Source: Vermamoeba vermiformis (lineage: Eukaryota > Tubulinea > Echinamoebida). Taken from it: a stretch of 64,000 bases of DNA. Positions within the stretch are counted from its first letter, which is position 1, and the number at the start of each line of letters is the position of its first letter. The notes below the pieces were generated by a model. It was not told the origin of the DNA. It ran no database searches and worked only from the letters and a program-made list of their open reading frames with translations. Shown piece after piece: positions 12,374 to 24,364 of this stretch. Both the position numbers and the translations under genes were made by a program. The DNA lies in the NCBI GenBank assembly GCA_045837725.1, contig JBEWZL010000083.1:1-64000 (forward strand), in the 5' to 3' direction.

Positions 12374-12753
12374 TTGATTTGTGTTCACTTGTATTTAAAA
12401 GGGAGTGTAATAAAGCAATTACCCATTTTGTCTAAATGGATTGAGATCCGTAACAATTAAACCGGAAGTTATTTTTCCGAAATCTAAAAACATGTGCCTC
12501 GTAACAACCACTTCCTCTGCGCGTAATACTCAGGGTTTTAAGATACGCGGCACTAATTGTGATGTGGATCCAGCTCAGATCTGCCTTCCGAAGAAAATTT
12601 CTCTCTCAGAGACCATAGTTACGAAAATACTCTTAACTCGTAATCAATCAAATAAATTACTAGATTTTTGGCTAATACTCATTTATTGTCTGTATCGAAA
12701 TCAAGCTAACATCTTTGCTCGATTTCTGTTAAGATCTAATAGCCATAGCTAGC
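12374..12753. other. Spacer upstream of the inverted P450
   Basis: About 380 nt between the P450 start and the end of the NBR1-like gene. A 103-codon plus-strand frame exists here but has no recognisable product, and I do not treat it as a gene. Probably the P450 promoter. Confidence 0.4.
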
Positions 12754-13931
12754 TTAAGCTAACTTAGCGGTCTTCTTTGAAGCGATAGTTGCAATGACTT
12801 GATCTACATTGCCGTTGAACTTTTCCAAGAGACGAACATGACGAGCAGTAGCTTTCAAGCCCAAAGCTCGGATCTTAGTCAATTGGTCGTCATACTTGGC
12901 GAATTTTTCAGCGCGTTGTTGCTTGCGCTCAGCGGCCCTTAATTTCTTATCGCTGACCTCGCCTTGATCTTGTTCAGCAGTTGCCTTGCTTTCAACGACC
13001 ACTAACTTGCAGACAAGTCTGGACAGTCATTAGAATGAGTCAAGTAATAGAATTGTAGTCATAGAACTTACCGTCGACCAAAGCGTTTTCCCTCGCCATT
13101 GACGAGTCTCCAAGCACTCTCGTAAGTGCCAGGCTGATTTGGAGCGCGCAAAGGAATGTTGATCTCGCATTCAGTGCCCGGAGCAACTTCGCGATTGAGC
13201 ACCACAGAGTCGGGAGCATTCAATACGTTCTCGCCCTTAGATACTTGCATGACTTTGAACTCGGGAGTCCAAGGCAAAGTACCAGTGTTGCGAAGTTTCC
13301 AGGCCTTGAGGAAGTCGATATTCGGAGCGATCTCTTGACCAGTCGGGAGATTTACGTGAGCGATGACACGTGCCAAAAATGGACGAGGGCCACGGACTTT
13401 CTTGTTCTTGATTGAACGAGGAGCTTTAGTCACACGCTTCTCTTTCTTGATTTTGTTCACTTTTCGGCGTAGCAAGGTCTTCTCGCGCTTGGAAACTTTA
13501 CTGCCTCGTTGACGGGACAAAGACTTCTTGGCCTTGGGAACACGTTGCTTGCGACGAGGTCTTTTCTCAACCACGACTTCAGTAAGCTCGGTATCTTCCT
13601 CTTGAGTAGGCTGAGGCTCGTTAGTGCTTTGTTCTTTGACCTCTGGAGCAGCGGTAACCAAGGGTTCGACAGGGCTAGTTTCGGCCTTGGGCACGTCGAC
13701 CAAAAGCTTCAAGCACTTGGCAGGCAAGGCACACTGAACCGCCTCGTTGAGCTCGAAGGTGGAGTTGATGTTGATGCGGTCACCTTCGTCGTCAAGGTAG
13801 GAAACGATGAGGACAGATCGATCCAAGCCGAATTTCTTTCCGATCTCGTTGACCAGGTTCTCGAAGGTCATTTCTTCCAAAGAAAAGCGACGGAATTTGC
13901 CGTTGAATTGAACTTTAAATGAAGCTTGCAT
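12754..13931 (-). CDS. NBR1-like autophagy receptor (PB1 + FW + UBA-like)
   Basis: Two exons (13931-13072 and 13018-12754) encode about 374 aa. Residues 1-85 form a PB1 domain (FKVQFNGKFRRFSLEEM, then YLDDEGDRINI acidic loop). A strongly basic Lys/Arg linker lies at about 115-175. About 185-290 is an NBR1 'four-tryptophan' domain (LKAWKLRNTGTLPWTPEF ... GTYESAWRL), completed across the intron as RFGRR|LVCKLVVV. The C-terminal about 35 residues (IRALGLKATARHVRLLEKF, then NGNVDQVI) resemble a UBA fold. NBR1 proteins link ubiquitinated cargo to Atg8 in selective autophagy. The ZZ finger of animal and plant NBR1 is absent; the basic linker takes its place. Shares a divergent promoter with the gene at 14229. 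Confidence 0.8.
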
Positions 13932-14228
13932 TGTTGATGGTGTTGAGTAGTGGATGTTGTTGTACGAAACGGATTTGTTGTTTGTTAACGGATATCTTAC
14001 GGTTGGGTGTATAGGTAAGCCACCTCTTGTTGTAATCTATCTGTTGTTGGTTATATAATGACCTTAATACGTGCCACCTTTTTATATTTTTAGACGGCCA
14101 TTCTATTTTTAAACGGACCAATCGCGGAGCACCTTCTTCAAAGAACACGAACCAATTTCAATAAAAGATTACCTGTTACACGAGACAATATCAAGCCCTG
14201 GCAAATATACGCTAAAGGGACATTTGCA
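13932..14228. promoter_or_regulatory. Divergent promoter region (NBR1-like / unknown family)
   Basis: The 297 nt between two oppositely oriented start codons must hold both promoters. A TTATATAATG stretch near 14051 reads as TATATAA on the minus strand, about 120 nt upstream of the NBR1-like ATG. No other motif is certain. Confidence 0.4.
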
Positions 14229-15880
14229 ATGGGCATCAAAAGCTCCAAGGCTTTCTGGCCGCCGAACTTTCCTTCTGAAGATAGTACGTCATCTGCTCTC
14301 TTAAGTTCAATTAGCAATTATTTAACTACAAAATATTACGCTCGTGTCGAGGATTTTACAATAAAAGCAATAGGAGTGGAATTAAATAATTATTAAAATT
14401 TAAATTGACAATTATCAAACCATCGCATCCACAACCAAAAATTAACAAATGCTAATATGGGCCACAAGCAGAATAAATTTATTGTTGAAATAATTTACCA
14501 TTAGAACACTTTTGAATTGACGCTTACCTATCAGAGACAATAACTCTGGGCAATGGACCAGCAGCAAAGTTTGAGTTAGATGAACATATTTGGATAAAAT
14601 ACAACAATCGCACTATTGCAATTATGCCTTCTCATTATTCTACCGATCCGCATACCAAAGAAGTTCTTTACACGCATTACGTCATTGGTTATCCAAACAG
14701 ATCTTTCGCACCGATAGAAGTGAATGTTGGAGAATCATTTACGTAAGTGTTGGTTCATTCGATAGTCGAATCTGGATTTAAACAATTTCTGCATCTAAAG
14801 TTTTTTTTCAGCCACAGCAAAGCAAATTTTCTAATAACACGATTGCTATAGATTATTCGATGTAAAAATTGAATTGGCTGAAGCTCAAAACGCTCCTACT
14901 GGCATAACTACCAAACATATCGCTTCAAAAGCTGTCAAATCCGATCCCGTCGAACTTCAGTTAAATACTACGACGCAATTTGACTTCAAAACAGTTATGA
15001 GATATTACGACAACGATTCTTACTTCTATCTTACCCTTGGATCGATCGGAGAACGACACGTTGAGTTCTTTATTTGGAATGGTGTGCTGGACCTCGTTGA
15101 AACCGTCTCTTTTAGATCTAACAAATGGTTCAAAGTCGGAGATTTCGTTTTTACTTTGAAGGGTTCTACGAAAGAAACTGCTGAGCTCTATATTAAGAAA
15201 CAGACTACGTAAGTTTCTTCGGATCAAAGGATGACGTGTACGGTAGATCTAATTGTTCGGTTAGGCGTGATGTTGCACTTGGCAAAGTTACTCTATCATT
15301 CGATGAGATTATAAGAATGAAGGATAATGATAAACTGGTTACTATGCAAGTCGTTAAAATCGCACCTTTGCATCCAGGCTATTTCGATCTGTGGTGCACA
15401 TTGGATGTCGCAGGTCTAGATCAAATTACTGGGTATCTTAAGGACATGCGCGAAAAGGAAAAACAAGAATTTGCAATAACTTATTCTGTTCGATGCAAAT
15501 CGATCCAACATCCCGAGAATGAATCACCAAAGTATAATTTAGAGATCAAAGTCGTTGACTCGCCGACGGTTAATTTCAACGAAGAGTTTACGTTAATGAA
15601 AGGCCAATCAGTTACATTCAAAGGAACGGATCTGAAGATCAGATTCGATGGTAGCTCGCATAAACACAAGGCTGATGGAGGTGGACCCGTTGGATTTTTT
15701 CATTTGACAACGACGTTAAATGGGAAAGAGTCACCACAAGTACGATATTCGGTCAACAAGGACGGCACTGCTGCATTTGAAATCGATTCATTTGCAGGCC
15801 AGTTGCTCCGAACTAAGTACGATCAGTCTGTTACGTTGATCATTTCACGGCCTCCAAACAAAAGAACCAAAAGAATATAG
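14229..15880 (+). CDS. Unrecognised protein, family A copy 1
   Basis: Four exons: 14229-14283, 14535-14742, 14852-15208, 15265-15880, about 411 aa. I do not recognise the family. The start is MGIKSSKAFWPPNFP, so a Gly at position 2 followed by Ser could allow N-myristoylation. The rest is predicted to be mostly beta strands, with paired motifs such as LTLGSIGE, FFIWNG, RDVALGKVTLSFDE, and GFFHLTTT after a FDGSSHKHK segment. No membrane segment or catalytic signature stands out. The next gene is a tandem copy with identical first three exon sizes (55, 208, 357 nt). A beta-sandwich adhesion, matrix or lectin-like function is possible but only a guess. Confidence 0.85.
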
Positions 15881-16242
15881 TGCTATTATTATCGCACCTG
15901 AACGGTCGTAACGTACTGTACACTTGTGTAATAAATCATCCTTTTCTCAAGTTCGATTGACTTCAATCCACCTAAGCTCACGTTAAAGAGCTCTAAACAC
16001 TCGAAAAACTTACTTTTTTTTAGATACGGATGCGATCCTCAAAGATCTGCGCACAGAACCGAGGTCATTGCCGCTACAATATTATCTCTTTGCCTACAGT
16101 TACACCAGGCAACGCTGAAACGTAAATCTTCCAACTAAGGCCACGAGGTCTTTCTTCGAACCAATCAGGGCACAAATTTTCATTTTTTGAGATTAGTTAT
16201 CACGCAAGATACACGAACAAGAGTCTTTGCAAGTGCTCTACG
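15881..16242. other. Spacer between family A copies
   Basis: About 360 nt without a supported gene. It includes the promoter of copy 2 and probably the terminator region of copy 1; an AATAAA-like AATAAAT lies near 15930. Confidence 0.4.
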
Positions 16243-17905
16243 ATGGGTATTAAAAATACGAAAGGTTTCTGGCCACCGAATTTTCCTGCCGAAGATAGTA
16301 TGTGATCTGTTTACAAATCGTTGCTTTGGATATTTGTTCGCTTTATTTATTATGCAAATAATCGATTACCATTTAATTCCTAATTACTTTCTTCGTGGCA
16401 GCACTCCTACGACATCAGGAATTTTCTGAATTAAATTATTTTTTAAAATAATTACTCGCAGTTCCCCAAATTAATATTAAGCTATAATTTACTAACGTAC
16501 CTCCTTAAAATGATAATATAATTTGATTATTCATTAATTGTGACGATAAATTGAAAATAAACCTAACTCGGCTCTTCAGAGACAATAACCTTAAAAGTTG
16601 GATCGACAGAACAAATAGCATTCAAAGGACATACGTGGGTAAAATATAATGGTCGCACGATCGCAATAATGCCCTCGCACGTTGGAAGCGATCCAGTTAC
16701 TAAAGGCGTTCGAAATGTGAATATGAGGGTTGGGTATGCTAGCAAAACATATGCGCCGATAGAAATAAACGTTGGGGAATCATTTACGTAAGTATTGGCT
16801 TAATTTTAATAATTAAACGGAATTTGGATGTACACGATCGGATTTAAAAATTCAAACAACAAGTTACTGATGCTTCTGCTTATAGATTATACGACGTTAA
16901 ATTCCACTTGACCGAGGCGCAATCTACCAATGAACTTAGCTACAAATACAACGTCTCTAAGGCGACTAAATCCGGTCCTGCAGAACTAAAATTTAATACG
17001 GCTACACAACTGAACTTTGATACGGTATTAAAACACACTCATAATGGATCGGACTATTATCTTACTCTTGGATCGATCGGAGAGAAACACGTGGACTTTT
17101 TTATTTGGAATAGTTCGTTTGAAGTTATCGAAAGTGTTTCTTTTGGAGATAATAACAAATGGTGCAAACGTGGAGATTTCATTTTTAATTTGCAAGGATC
17201 GACTCAGGATGCTGCCACTATTGTAGTTAAGAAGCAGACAACGTAAGTGAAAAACACAAATTTTTGAATTTTAAGGCTGATCCGGATCTACGTTACAGGC
17301 GTGATGTTGCACTTGGCGAAGTTACTCTATCATTCGATGAGATTATACGATTGAAGGATAACGCCAAATCGGTCACTATGCAAATCGTTAACTTTGTGCC
17401 ACCAAGACTTTTCGATCTTTGGTGCACACTGGATGTCGCAGGTCAAGATCAAATTACCGGGTATTTAAGCAGAATGGTTGAAAAGGATTTAGAGGAATTT
17501 GCAATTGCATATTCAATTGAATACAAGTCGGTCCAAATGCCTGTCAATGACGCACCGAAATTCAACCTTAAAATCAAAGTGATTGACTCGCCGAAGGTTA
17601 ATTTCAATGAAGAGTTTACGTTAATGAAGGGCCAATCGGTTACACTAAATGGAGCGGATCTGAAAATCAGATTCGATGGTAGCTCGCATAAACATAAGAC
17701 GGACGGCAGAGCGGTTGGCTTTTTCCATTTGACGACGACTATTCGTGGAAAAGAAAAAGAAAATCGGTTCTCGGTCAAGGACAATGGTACTGCTTCGTTT
17801 GATATTGATTCGTACAATGGCAAGTTGATCAAAACTTCGTACGATGCATCCGTTACGCTACAGATCCAGAATGAGGAAGAATGTAAAGAAAGCAAAGAGT
17901 ATTGA
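16243..17905 (+). CDS. Unrecognised protein, family A copy 2
   Basis: Four exons: 16243-16297, 16580-16787, 16886-17242, 17299-17905, about 408 aa. It is a tandem paralogue of the preceding gene with the same N-terminus (FWPPNFP), intron phases and exon lengths except the last. Conserved blocks include LTLGSIGE, RDVALGEVTLSFDEI, NFNEEFTLMKGQSV and FDGSSHKHK, while the C-terminus differs (acidic/basic tail). Long conserved stretches beside freely varying ones suggest both copies are under selection. Function unknown. Confidence 0.85.
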
Positions 17906-18026
17906 AGATATCCCTTATTAATTCGCAAACTACTGCCTCAGTAGTCTTTAAGATTATAAACGTCATTTTTTACTGATCTTGGGTAGATCTTCCAATGTTA
18001 TTGATATCTTGACACGACTAGCACAA

Positions 18027-19224
18027 ATGAGCACTCCTTCGCCACCAAGTGCATTAGATAAGTTCTTGTCCACAAGCAACCTGCTGAAAGTGCAAGGTAA
18101 GAACCGCTATTTCAAGTTAACTTCCGGATGCACTCAAGCCAACATCCACTCTCTAATTTATAAAATTATCAATCCTGCCAAAATAATGATTGCGATATTG
18201 ATATTATTCGGAACTCGTATAATTGGAATTTAGTAAAATGTTAGTGCATTTATTTACCGGATGAGTTCAATTTTCCTCCGCTCCGAACCTAAGAGAGTTA
18301 TAAATAGCTGCCAGCGGCACTGCCTTTTCGACGTTCTTATTCGGCCATATTGTAAACACCCTATTTGCTCATACTGGCATTGATGGCTACGAAGAAGTGC
18401 AACGATTTTTAAGGTGGACCTTTAATTTGACTATTCCTATTATCATTATCTAATCATCTAATATCTCTATATTATAGGATATACTATCAAAATACGCTTA
18501 TAGAGCCTATCCTTATTCTCGGCAGTATCAGCGTTCACGGCCTAGCTAATGTTATTCTCGCATCTCGCAGATGGGATCGAGAAGCGCAGGCACGCAAGAT
18601 GAAGGCGGAAAAAATAGACAACAATCCCGAAGAATCACTTACGAGCGAAACAATGAAAAATAAGCCAAACACATGGCTCACTTGGGCTCAAAAAATTAAT
18701 CGTTACGCGGGGTAAGTGAGCGGATCTACTGGCTTTACTATAGCACCCTAACCATCGACTTACTATCAATCCTCCAACGCTACTCGGCCTAATATTAATC
18801 CATCCTTAATAGGTACTTCCTTGCAGCATTCGTGCCCGGGCACATGATCGCAACTAGAATGCCCGGCCTGCTTAAAGGATCTGACTTCCAAGCTGATTTT
18901 CCACTCATTACGTTCACGCTACAAAAGATGGGTGCTATATTCGTACCATATTATATCGCACTAGGCGTATCTGGCTTATACCATATGACCTACGGTCTGT
19001 TACAATCATCGGATCGACTTCTCAAAACAAAATTAGCGCGAAAGGCTACTGGAAGCTCTTGGTTTTTGCCTATTATGGCAATCGGCGCTGCCGCGGTTAC
19101 ATCGGCGATATTTGCTTTTAGAGGAAATTATTTTGATGTTTGGAACGATCGTTTGCGGTTCTGGGCCAATCAGTACAATCGATATTTCGCTTCATTTGGC
19201 GTCAAAACTAATTTCAAATATTGA
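18027..19224 (+). CDS. MCP1-like (DUF1691) membrane protein, copy 1
   Basis: Four exons: 18027-18096, 18308-18413, 18478-18711, 18813-19224, about 273 aa. About five hydrophobic segments are visible, including SGTAFSTFLFGHIVNTLF, LILGSISVHGLANVIL, IALGVSGLYHMTYGLL and FLPIMAIGAAAVTSAIF. Histidines sit inside several helices (GHIVN, SVHGL, GLYHM, PGHMI), as in the succinate-dehydrogenase membrane-anchor fold that binds haem. DUF1691/Mcp1 proteins lie in the outer mitochondrial membrane and in yeast work with Vps13 in lipid transfer; assignment to this family is by pattern and so tentative. The adjacent gene is a tandem paralogue with equivalent introns. Confidence 0.72.
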
Positions 19225-19412
19225 CCAATGTAATAATATACCTCTATATGCAATAAACATCTTTGTAAGTAGCTTACCATAAAAGGAAATTAATCAAACG
19301 GAAAAACGGCACCTTGTAAAAACGTTGTTACGTTCTTACGAATAAGATTTAATAAGCGAACATAATGCTAGTTCATGGATAAATTTGTTCGTTAATACAG
19401 TCAAGCACAGGA

Positions 19413-20391
19413 ATGACCGAGAAAGTGGAGTCAACCAAAGAGTTTTTATCGCGGTTCTCTAATAATATCTTGGTTAGAGTGCAAGGTAAAATCGCATACT
19501 CATCGATAAAGCCACTTTTCGACAAGTCGAGCTACATGCTGGTGTTCGATCATTAATTCTAACTTTAATTTGAATATTTATTCAGCGTGCTCTGGTGCAT
19601 CATTTGCTACGTTCCTAACGCTCCATATCACCAATATTTTCTCTGCCAATCTCGGTATTAGCGTATTTACCTCGGTACAGAAACTGTTTCGGTGAGTAGT
19701 CAGATCCCGTTACAAATCTGTTAACTCCGTTCTAACCAGCTTGTACTACCAAAATCCTTTTGTCGAGGCTACCTTAGTGCTTGGAAGTCTTGTCGTTCAT
19801 ATAGCAGCCAGTTTTGTGCTTTACATCCGTCGACGACAGCGCGAGAAGAATCCAAAAGCCGTCAAGACCGTGCCACTCGCACAAAAAATTAACCGCATTG
19901 CTGGGTATGATTTAAGCATCACATTCAATATTTGCTGATGATTTGCTAGCCTTTTGATCAGTCTTGTTATATTCGGACATACCTTTGGCTTTCGATTGCT
20001 AGGCTTTTTGGATCCCGCTCACGCTGGTGATTTTTCGATGGTTACTTTCACGCTCTATGCTAAACCTGTTATGTTCACGACCTACTACTTCTTGTTCGGA
20101 TCCGCGGGTCTCTACCATCTCTGCTACGGTCTCCTGAAAGCATCGGATCTGGTGCTCGGCACCAAGTTGTCAGACAAGGTGACGAAGAGCAAGTGGTTCT
20201 TCCCTATAATGATCATGGGCCCAGCGCTCTTCGCGTCTTCAATCTACGCCTTCCGTGGCGGTTACTTCGATGTGCGTGACTCGCGAGAGAAAATGACAAT
20301 GTGGGCTGATCACTTCGCTCATGTCATGGGCATGGCGTACCAGATGAAATTTGACTTTTCAAACGTGGCGGTCTATTTGTCGAAGGATTAG
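19413..20391 (+). CDS. MCP1-like (DUF1691) membrane protein, copy 2
   Basis: Four exons starting 19413, 19585, 19740 and 19950 encode about 261 aa. Introns match those of copy 1, the first joining VQ to the next segment and the third falling in AG|LLISL. Membrane segments carry His residues (TLHITN, LVVHIAA, IFGHTFG, SAGLYHLCYG) as in the first copy. The conserved C-terminal block is FRGGYFDVRD here against FRGNYFDVWN in copy 1. Probably a mitochondrial membrane protein with a haem- or lipid-related role. Exon 2 boundaries may be off by one base. Confidence 0.7.
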
Positions 20392-20585
20392 ATTTGATAA
20401 AAATAATAAGTTCTGTAAACGTTTACACAACGAAAGGAAAGTTCCGAGGGCCATGAACTGGAGACCCGCCCTATGTCGTCGCCGACTAGTCGCCAACTTG
20501 TCCAAAGGTTAATAAAGAGGACATCAACAACCGCGGTGTATCGCAAAGCAAAAAAAAGAACAGGGGTTCGAAAGAGCCTGCAAGG

Positions 20586-20595
20586 CAAAAAAAAT
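20586..20595 (-). terminator. Pol III T-run after tRNA-Asn
   Basis: An A-run on the plus strand (T8 on the transcribed minus strand) begins two bases downstream of the tRNA 3' end, the standard RNA polymerase III stop. Confidence 0.8.
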
Positions 20596-20596
20596 T

Positions 20597-20669
20597 CGCT
20601 CCCACCTGGGTTCGAACCAGGGACCTTTCGGTTAACAGCCGAACGCTCTGCCGACTGAGCTATGGAAGC
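20597..20669 (-). tRNA. tRNA-Asn(GTT): tRNA-Asn (anticodon GTT)
   Basis: On the minus strand a 73-nt cloverleaf folds fully. The acceptor is GCTTCCA/TGGGAGC (one G-T pair), the D stem GCTC/GAGC, the anticodon arm TTCGG-CTGTTAA-CCGAA and the T arm CCTGG-TTCGAAC-CCAGG, with discriminator G. It has no intron. The A box (TAGCTCAGTCGG) and B box (GGTTCGAACCC) are intact, and a run of eight T follows the 3' end within a few bases as a Pol III terminator. Confidence 0.97.
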
Positions 20670-20933
20670 TGGTTGATTTTGGAAAGTAGCCAGTACAAGA
20701 CCTCACCTGGTCGGACATTGACCGTAGTGCCAATGAAGTTTACGATGCTTTGCTGGTTGCTTTGCGTCGTTGGTGATTTGACTCCTCGGCTATGTTGCTG
20801 AGGTGCTTGGTTGGGTTGGAGTAATCCCGCGGGATGAGCTGTGGTTTAGTGGACGAACGGAAACGTAAAATGAGCGGGCAGGCTGTTTAGTGTATAAACA
20901 TTTCGGTTTTTTTTTTATTGAAGCTTAATTTAT

Positions 20934-21431
20934 TTAAGCAGTAGCCTCTTCAGAGCGAACCTTGGCGTTAGCGTTCATAACCTTAATGTCCAATTGAGCA
21001 GCGCGATCGACGATCTCCTTTCGCTTCTTGGAGGAAACAGCGTGAGCGATTTGAGCGGCGTACTTCTTGTTTTGCATTAACAAAACGTCCAAATCTGCGG
21101 CGTTGTGAACGACAAACTTGAGGAAGTGGTTGGGCATCAAGTGCTTGGTCTTGTTGTTAGAGCCGTAACCGATCTTGACCATAGGGCGGGCTCCCTTGAA
21201 TCTTCTGCGCACACGGGAGTCAATACCGTGGGGTCTTCTCCAGGTTTGCTACGAAGAAAGGAAGGGTAAATATCGGATTCGAAAATAATAATTAATCAAA
21301 AATAAAATCAGGTTGATTTCTGTTGATCGTAGAACACTTACACCCATCTTCTTGAACTTGTCAGTTTGGTGACGCAAGAAAGTGCGAGTGGTCTTCTTGA
21401 CGATCTTCTTCTTGTTGCTCGGAGTAGGCAT
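20934..21431 (-). CDS. RPL32: 60S ribosomal protein eL32
   Basis: Two exons (21431-21342, 21248-20934) encode 134 aa, the family length. Diagnostic eL32 segments are all present: [67 protein letters not shown] and [18 protein letters not shown]. It is a structural protein of the large cytosolic ribosomal subunit. The intron falls just before the GID-containing block. It lies directly beside the tRNA-Asn gene on the same strand. Confidence 0.97.
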
Positions 21432-21713
21432 CTATTTTCAAAATTATTAATAACTGCGGTCGTTACATTCTATTTAAATAATTAACGCCAATATGCTAGA
21501 ATAATTAATTAGAAGTGGACACTGCATTCACTGTGCGCGATAAAATATTTTGATCCTACAAATAATTATTGTGTTGTCCAATATCGTTGTTACTAATATT
21601 ACTATTGATCACAACAGTAATATCAACAATATTATTATTTAATAATGCTGTAATTAAATAAATATCTTCGAATGCTGCTCGATTTCGTCCAAATCAAACG
21701 GCGCACAGCTACA

Positions 21714-22003
21714 TTAACAGTATCCACACATCCAATAATCGCATATCCAGCTATTAATAATAGTCCAGTAACTCACCTTGTGGCTCTGCTTATTAACACG
21801 TTCGGGAACGAAGAAAGGATAACGCCAGGAAAGGAAGACAACAAGCAGGCCGAAAAAAAGCAGCCAAAAAATTCTGGGCGAAATTTTGTCCCAAAATGAT
21901 TGAGTTCGGTTTTGACCGTAGAAAGTGCTTGGCCGAAGTTAGTGTTCTTAATAGGAGACGTGTGACCAGTAAACTTCGTCTTCTTTGTAGTATTTGCATT
22001 CAT
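21714..22003 (-). CDS. Possible small single-pass membrane protein
   Basis: An ATG at 22003 opens a short polar N-terminus (MNANTTKKTK). Another frame downstream encodes a convincing membrane segment (RIFWLLFFGLLVVFLSW) followed by a polar tail (PERVNKQSHK) and a stop at 21714. Joining them needs an intron of about 47 nt with a weak GTTTAC donor and a CACTAAC...CAAG 3' end, or a frameshift. It could resemble a small ER or mitochondrial tail protein, but I do not recognise it. Confidence 0.35.
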
Positions 22004-22076
22004 TCCACGAGAAGATCACTCATCGAACGATCGTGACCAGACCTTATTTACTTTATCTATTTATAAAACAATCGCA

Positions 22077-24364
22077 ATGGCCACAGATGTACAGAAACCA
22101 ATAGTCGAAACAGCATCCGACTCTGGTATTTTGCAACCAGTTGGTGACGCGAAGGGTATCCTACAGATTAAAAAATTTATTAGCGCTTTAGAGCTATTTA
22201 TTGAAAATAATTATAATCATAACTATTATTAAATATTTGTGTGCAATTTATTTTGCATGTAAATCAATTTATCTAATTATTGGACGGATTTCCTTAACAA
22301 AAACAGAAATTATTGACAAAACAGCAACATTCGTGGCGAGGAATGGTCCTAATTTTGAACAGAAGATTTTAGCAAAAGAGAAAGACAACCCAAAGTTCGG
22401 CTTTCTTCGACCGGGCAACCCGTACTACGCATACTACCAACAAAAAATTCGCGATATTAGACGAGTAGAAGGACTTTCAGATCTCAGCGATCAAAATAGT
22501 CTTATTAGACAAGCAGAAGAGAAATTGAAGTTAAAGAGACAGTTATTAGGCGAAGAAGAGGATGAAGCGTCAGCCGGTAAAAAGAAAAAAGACAAGAAAA
22601 AGGAAAAACAAAATATTCCCCTCGAACCTCCTCCAAAGGACGAATGGACTATTGAACCACCCACATTGACACCTTTAGAAGTCGATATTATCAAATTGAG
22701 CGCACAATTCGTCGCTCGTAACGGCAGACAATTTGCGATGGGCTTGCTCAATCGTGAGATGAAGAACCCTCAATTTGCTTTCTTACAACCAAACCACTAC
22801 CTTCACACATATTTCAACAAGCTCGTAGAGAGCTACACTAAAGTCATTTTGCCGCCTCGTGACATGGTCGACAAGCTCGAGATTTCTATTGCGGACAAGC
22901 AAACTATTCTCGACAGGGTCATGAAGAAAGTTAACTGGGAACGAGCGCAATTAAAGAGCGAGGAGGATATGCGCGCCGAAGAAGAGAAGGAGCGTAGCTT
23001 AATGGCTGCTATTGATTGGCACGACTTTACTCTCGTTGCTACTATTGATTACGAGGACGAACCTACTCCCGCTGCTGGTGCCAGCACTGGTAAGTCATAT
23101 CACTGTTCGAACTATATGAGACTCGATATTGACCTTGACTGTACAGCTGCTGATGAGGAAATGGACGTCGAGATGGACACTGATATGGAGGTTGATAAGC
23201 CTGCAGAGCCCATTAAGATTAAGCCTAACTATCAACGAACATCAGCAGCTGCTCAGCGTGCCACGCAGTACCAAGTCTGCCCTCGTTGCGGTCAAGAAAT
23301 TCCTTTGGACGAAATGGCTGAACACATGAAGATCGAGTTGAGCAGAGCTGGTGATCGAAAGCCTGGCGCACCTGCTGCACCGAACAAAGAGGCCTTCTTG
23401 CCTGAAGGTGACGATATGGCTCGTTACTTGAACAATATTGCTAAGCGCAGAAGCGATATTTTTGGTGGTGAAGAAGACGATGATATGGACGAGATTGACG
23501 AGCGAAACAAGAACAAAGGTAAGCTTCTACACTTAAGCTCGTTATGTTACGTCGAGCAGTAATTGATGGTTTTGTTTGTAGTAACTTGGGACGGTCACAC
23601 GAGCAGTATTCAAGGCACGACAATGGCTGCTTTGAGTCAGATCAAGCCACCTCCTCCAAAGCCCACAGAGGCTCCTCGTGCCCCTGTCGGTCCTCAGATG
23701 GGCAGTGGTGTTATTGCTCAACCTCCCAGACCCGCACAAACACTCTCGATGCCTCCTCAACCCGTTGGTCAGACTGCCCCGCTAACGATGCCCCCGATGA
23801 TGTATCAACCGCCAATGGGTGGTGGATTCCCACCTATGGGAGCTAATCCTTATATGATGCCTCCTGGCATGGGTGGTGCTCCACCAATGGGAATGGCTCC
23901 TTCGCATCCACGACCGGATGCAGAAGACGAAGGTCCTTTCAAGAGACAGAGAATCGACGAGGAAGGTGCTTCGAACGCCGCCGAGTCTAAGCTTATGTCT
24001 GAAGACGAGTGGTTGATGAATCACCCTGTAAGTATTAATTTTTTTATCTTCGTTCGAACGGATCTTACCGATCTATTTTTAGGCTCCTGTTACAGTCAAG
24101 ATTTTAGTCCCGCGCAACCCCGAAAAGCCTGAGTGGTTCATGAACGGCCAGACTATCGACTTGACTGTCTCGCCTTCTGAAACTGTTCGTGCTTTGAAAG
24201 AAAAACTCCAAGAAAAGTTGGGAGGCATGCCTTCTAACAAACAGAAGCTTAGAGCTAAGGAACTTGGCTTCTTGAAGGATGAGAAGAGTATGGCATACTA
24301 CAACTTCGTTTCTGGTGTCGAATTAGAATTAGGCATCAAGGAACGTGGTGGAAGAAAGAAATAA
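22077..24364 (+). CDS. SF3A1: Splicing factor 3A subunit 1 (SF3A1/Prp21)
   Basis: Five exons: 22077-22155, 22307-23089, 23147-23518, 23582-24027, 24083-24364, about 653 aa. Two SURP/SWAP modules are clear (IIDKTATFVARNGPNFE ... AYYQQK near residue 30, and IKLSAQFVARNGRQFA near 165). A central PRP21-like region with CPRCGQEIP follows, then KVTWDGHTSSIQGT, a Pro/Met-rich low-complexity stretch, and a C-terminal ubiquitin-like domain (TVKILVPRNPEKPEW ... LKEKLQEKLGGMP). SF3a is part of the U2 snRNP and stabilises it on the branch site. Exon 1 encodes a variable leader. Shorter than human SF3A1 (793 aa), mainly in the linkers. Confidence 0.95.

Noticed and set aside
12441-12752. 103-codon plus-strand frame
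   Set aside because: No recognisable content, lies in the P450 promoter spacer, no splice or coding signature.
13509-13922. 137-codon frame opposite the NBR1-like gene
   Set aside because: Exact antisense shadow of the PB1/linker exon, whose own frame has clear domains.
20473-20658. Open frame across the tRNA region
   Set aside because: It overlaps a perfect tRNA-Asn cloverleaf; the frame is a by-product of tRNA sequence.
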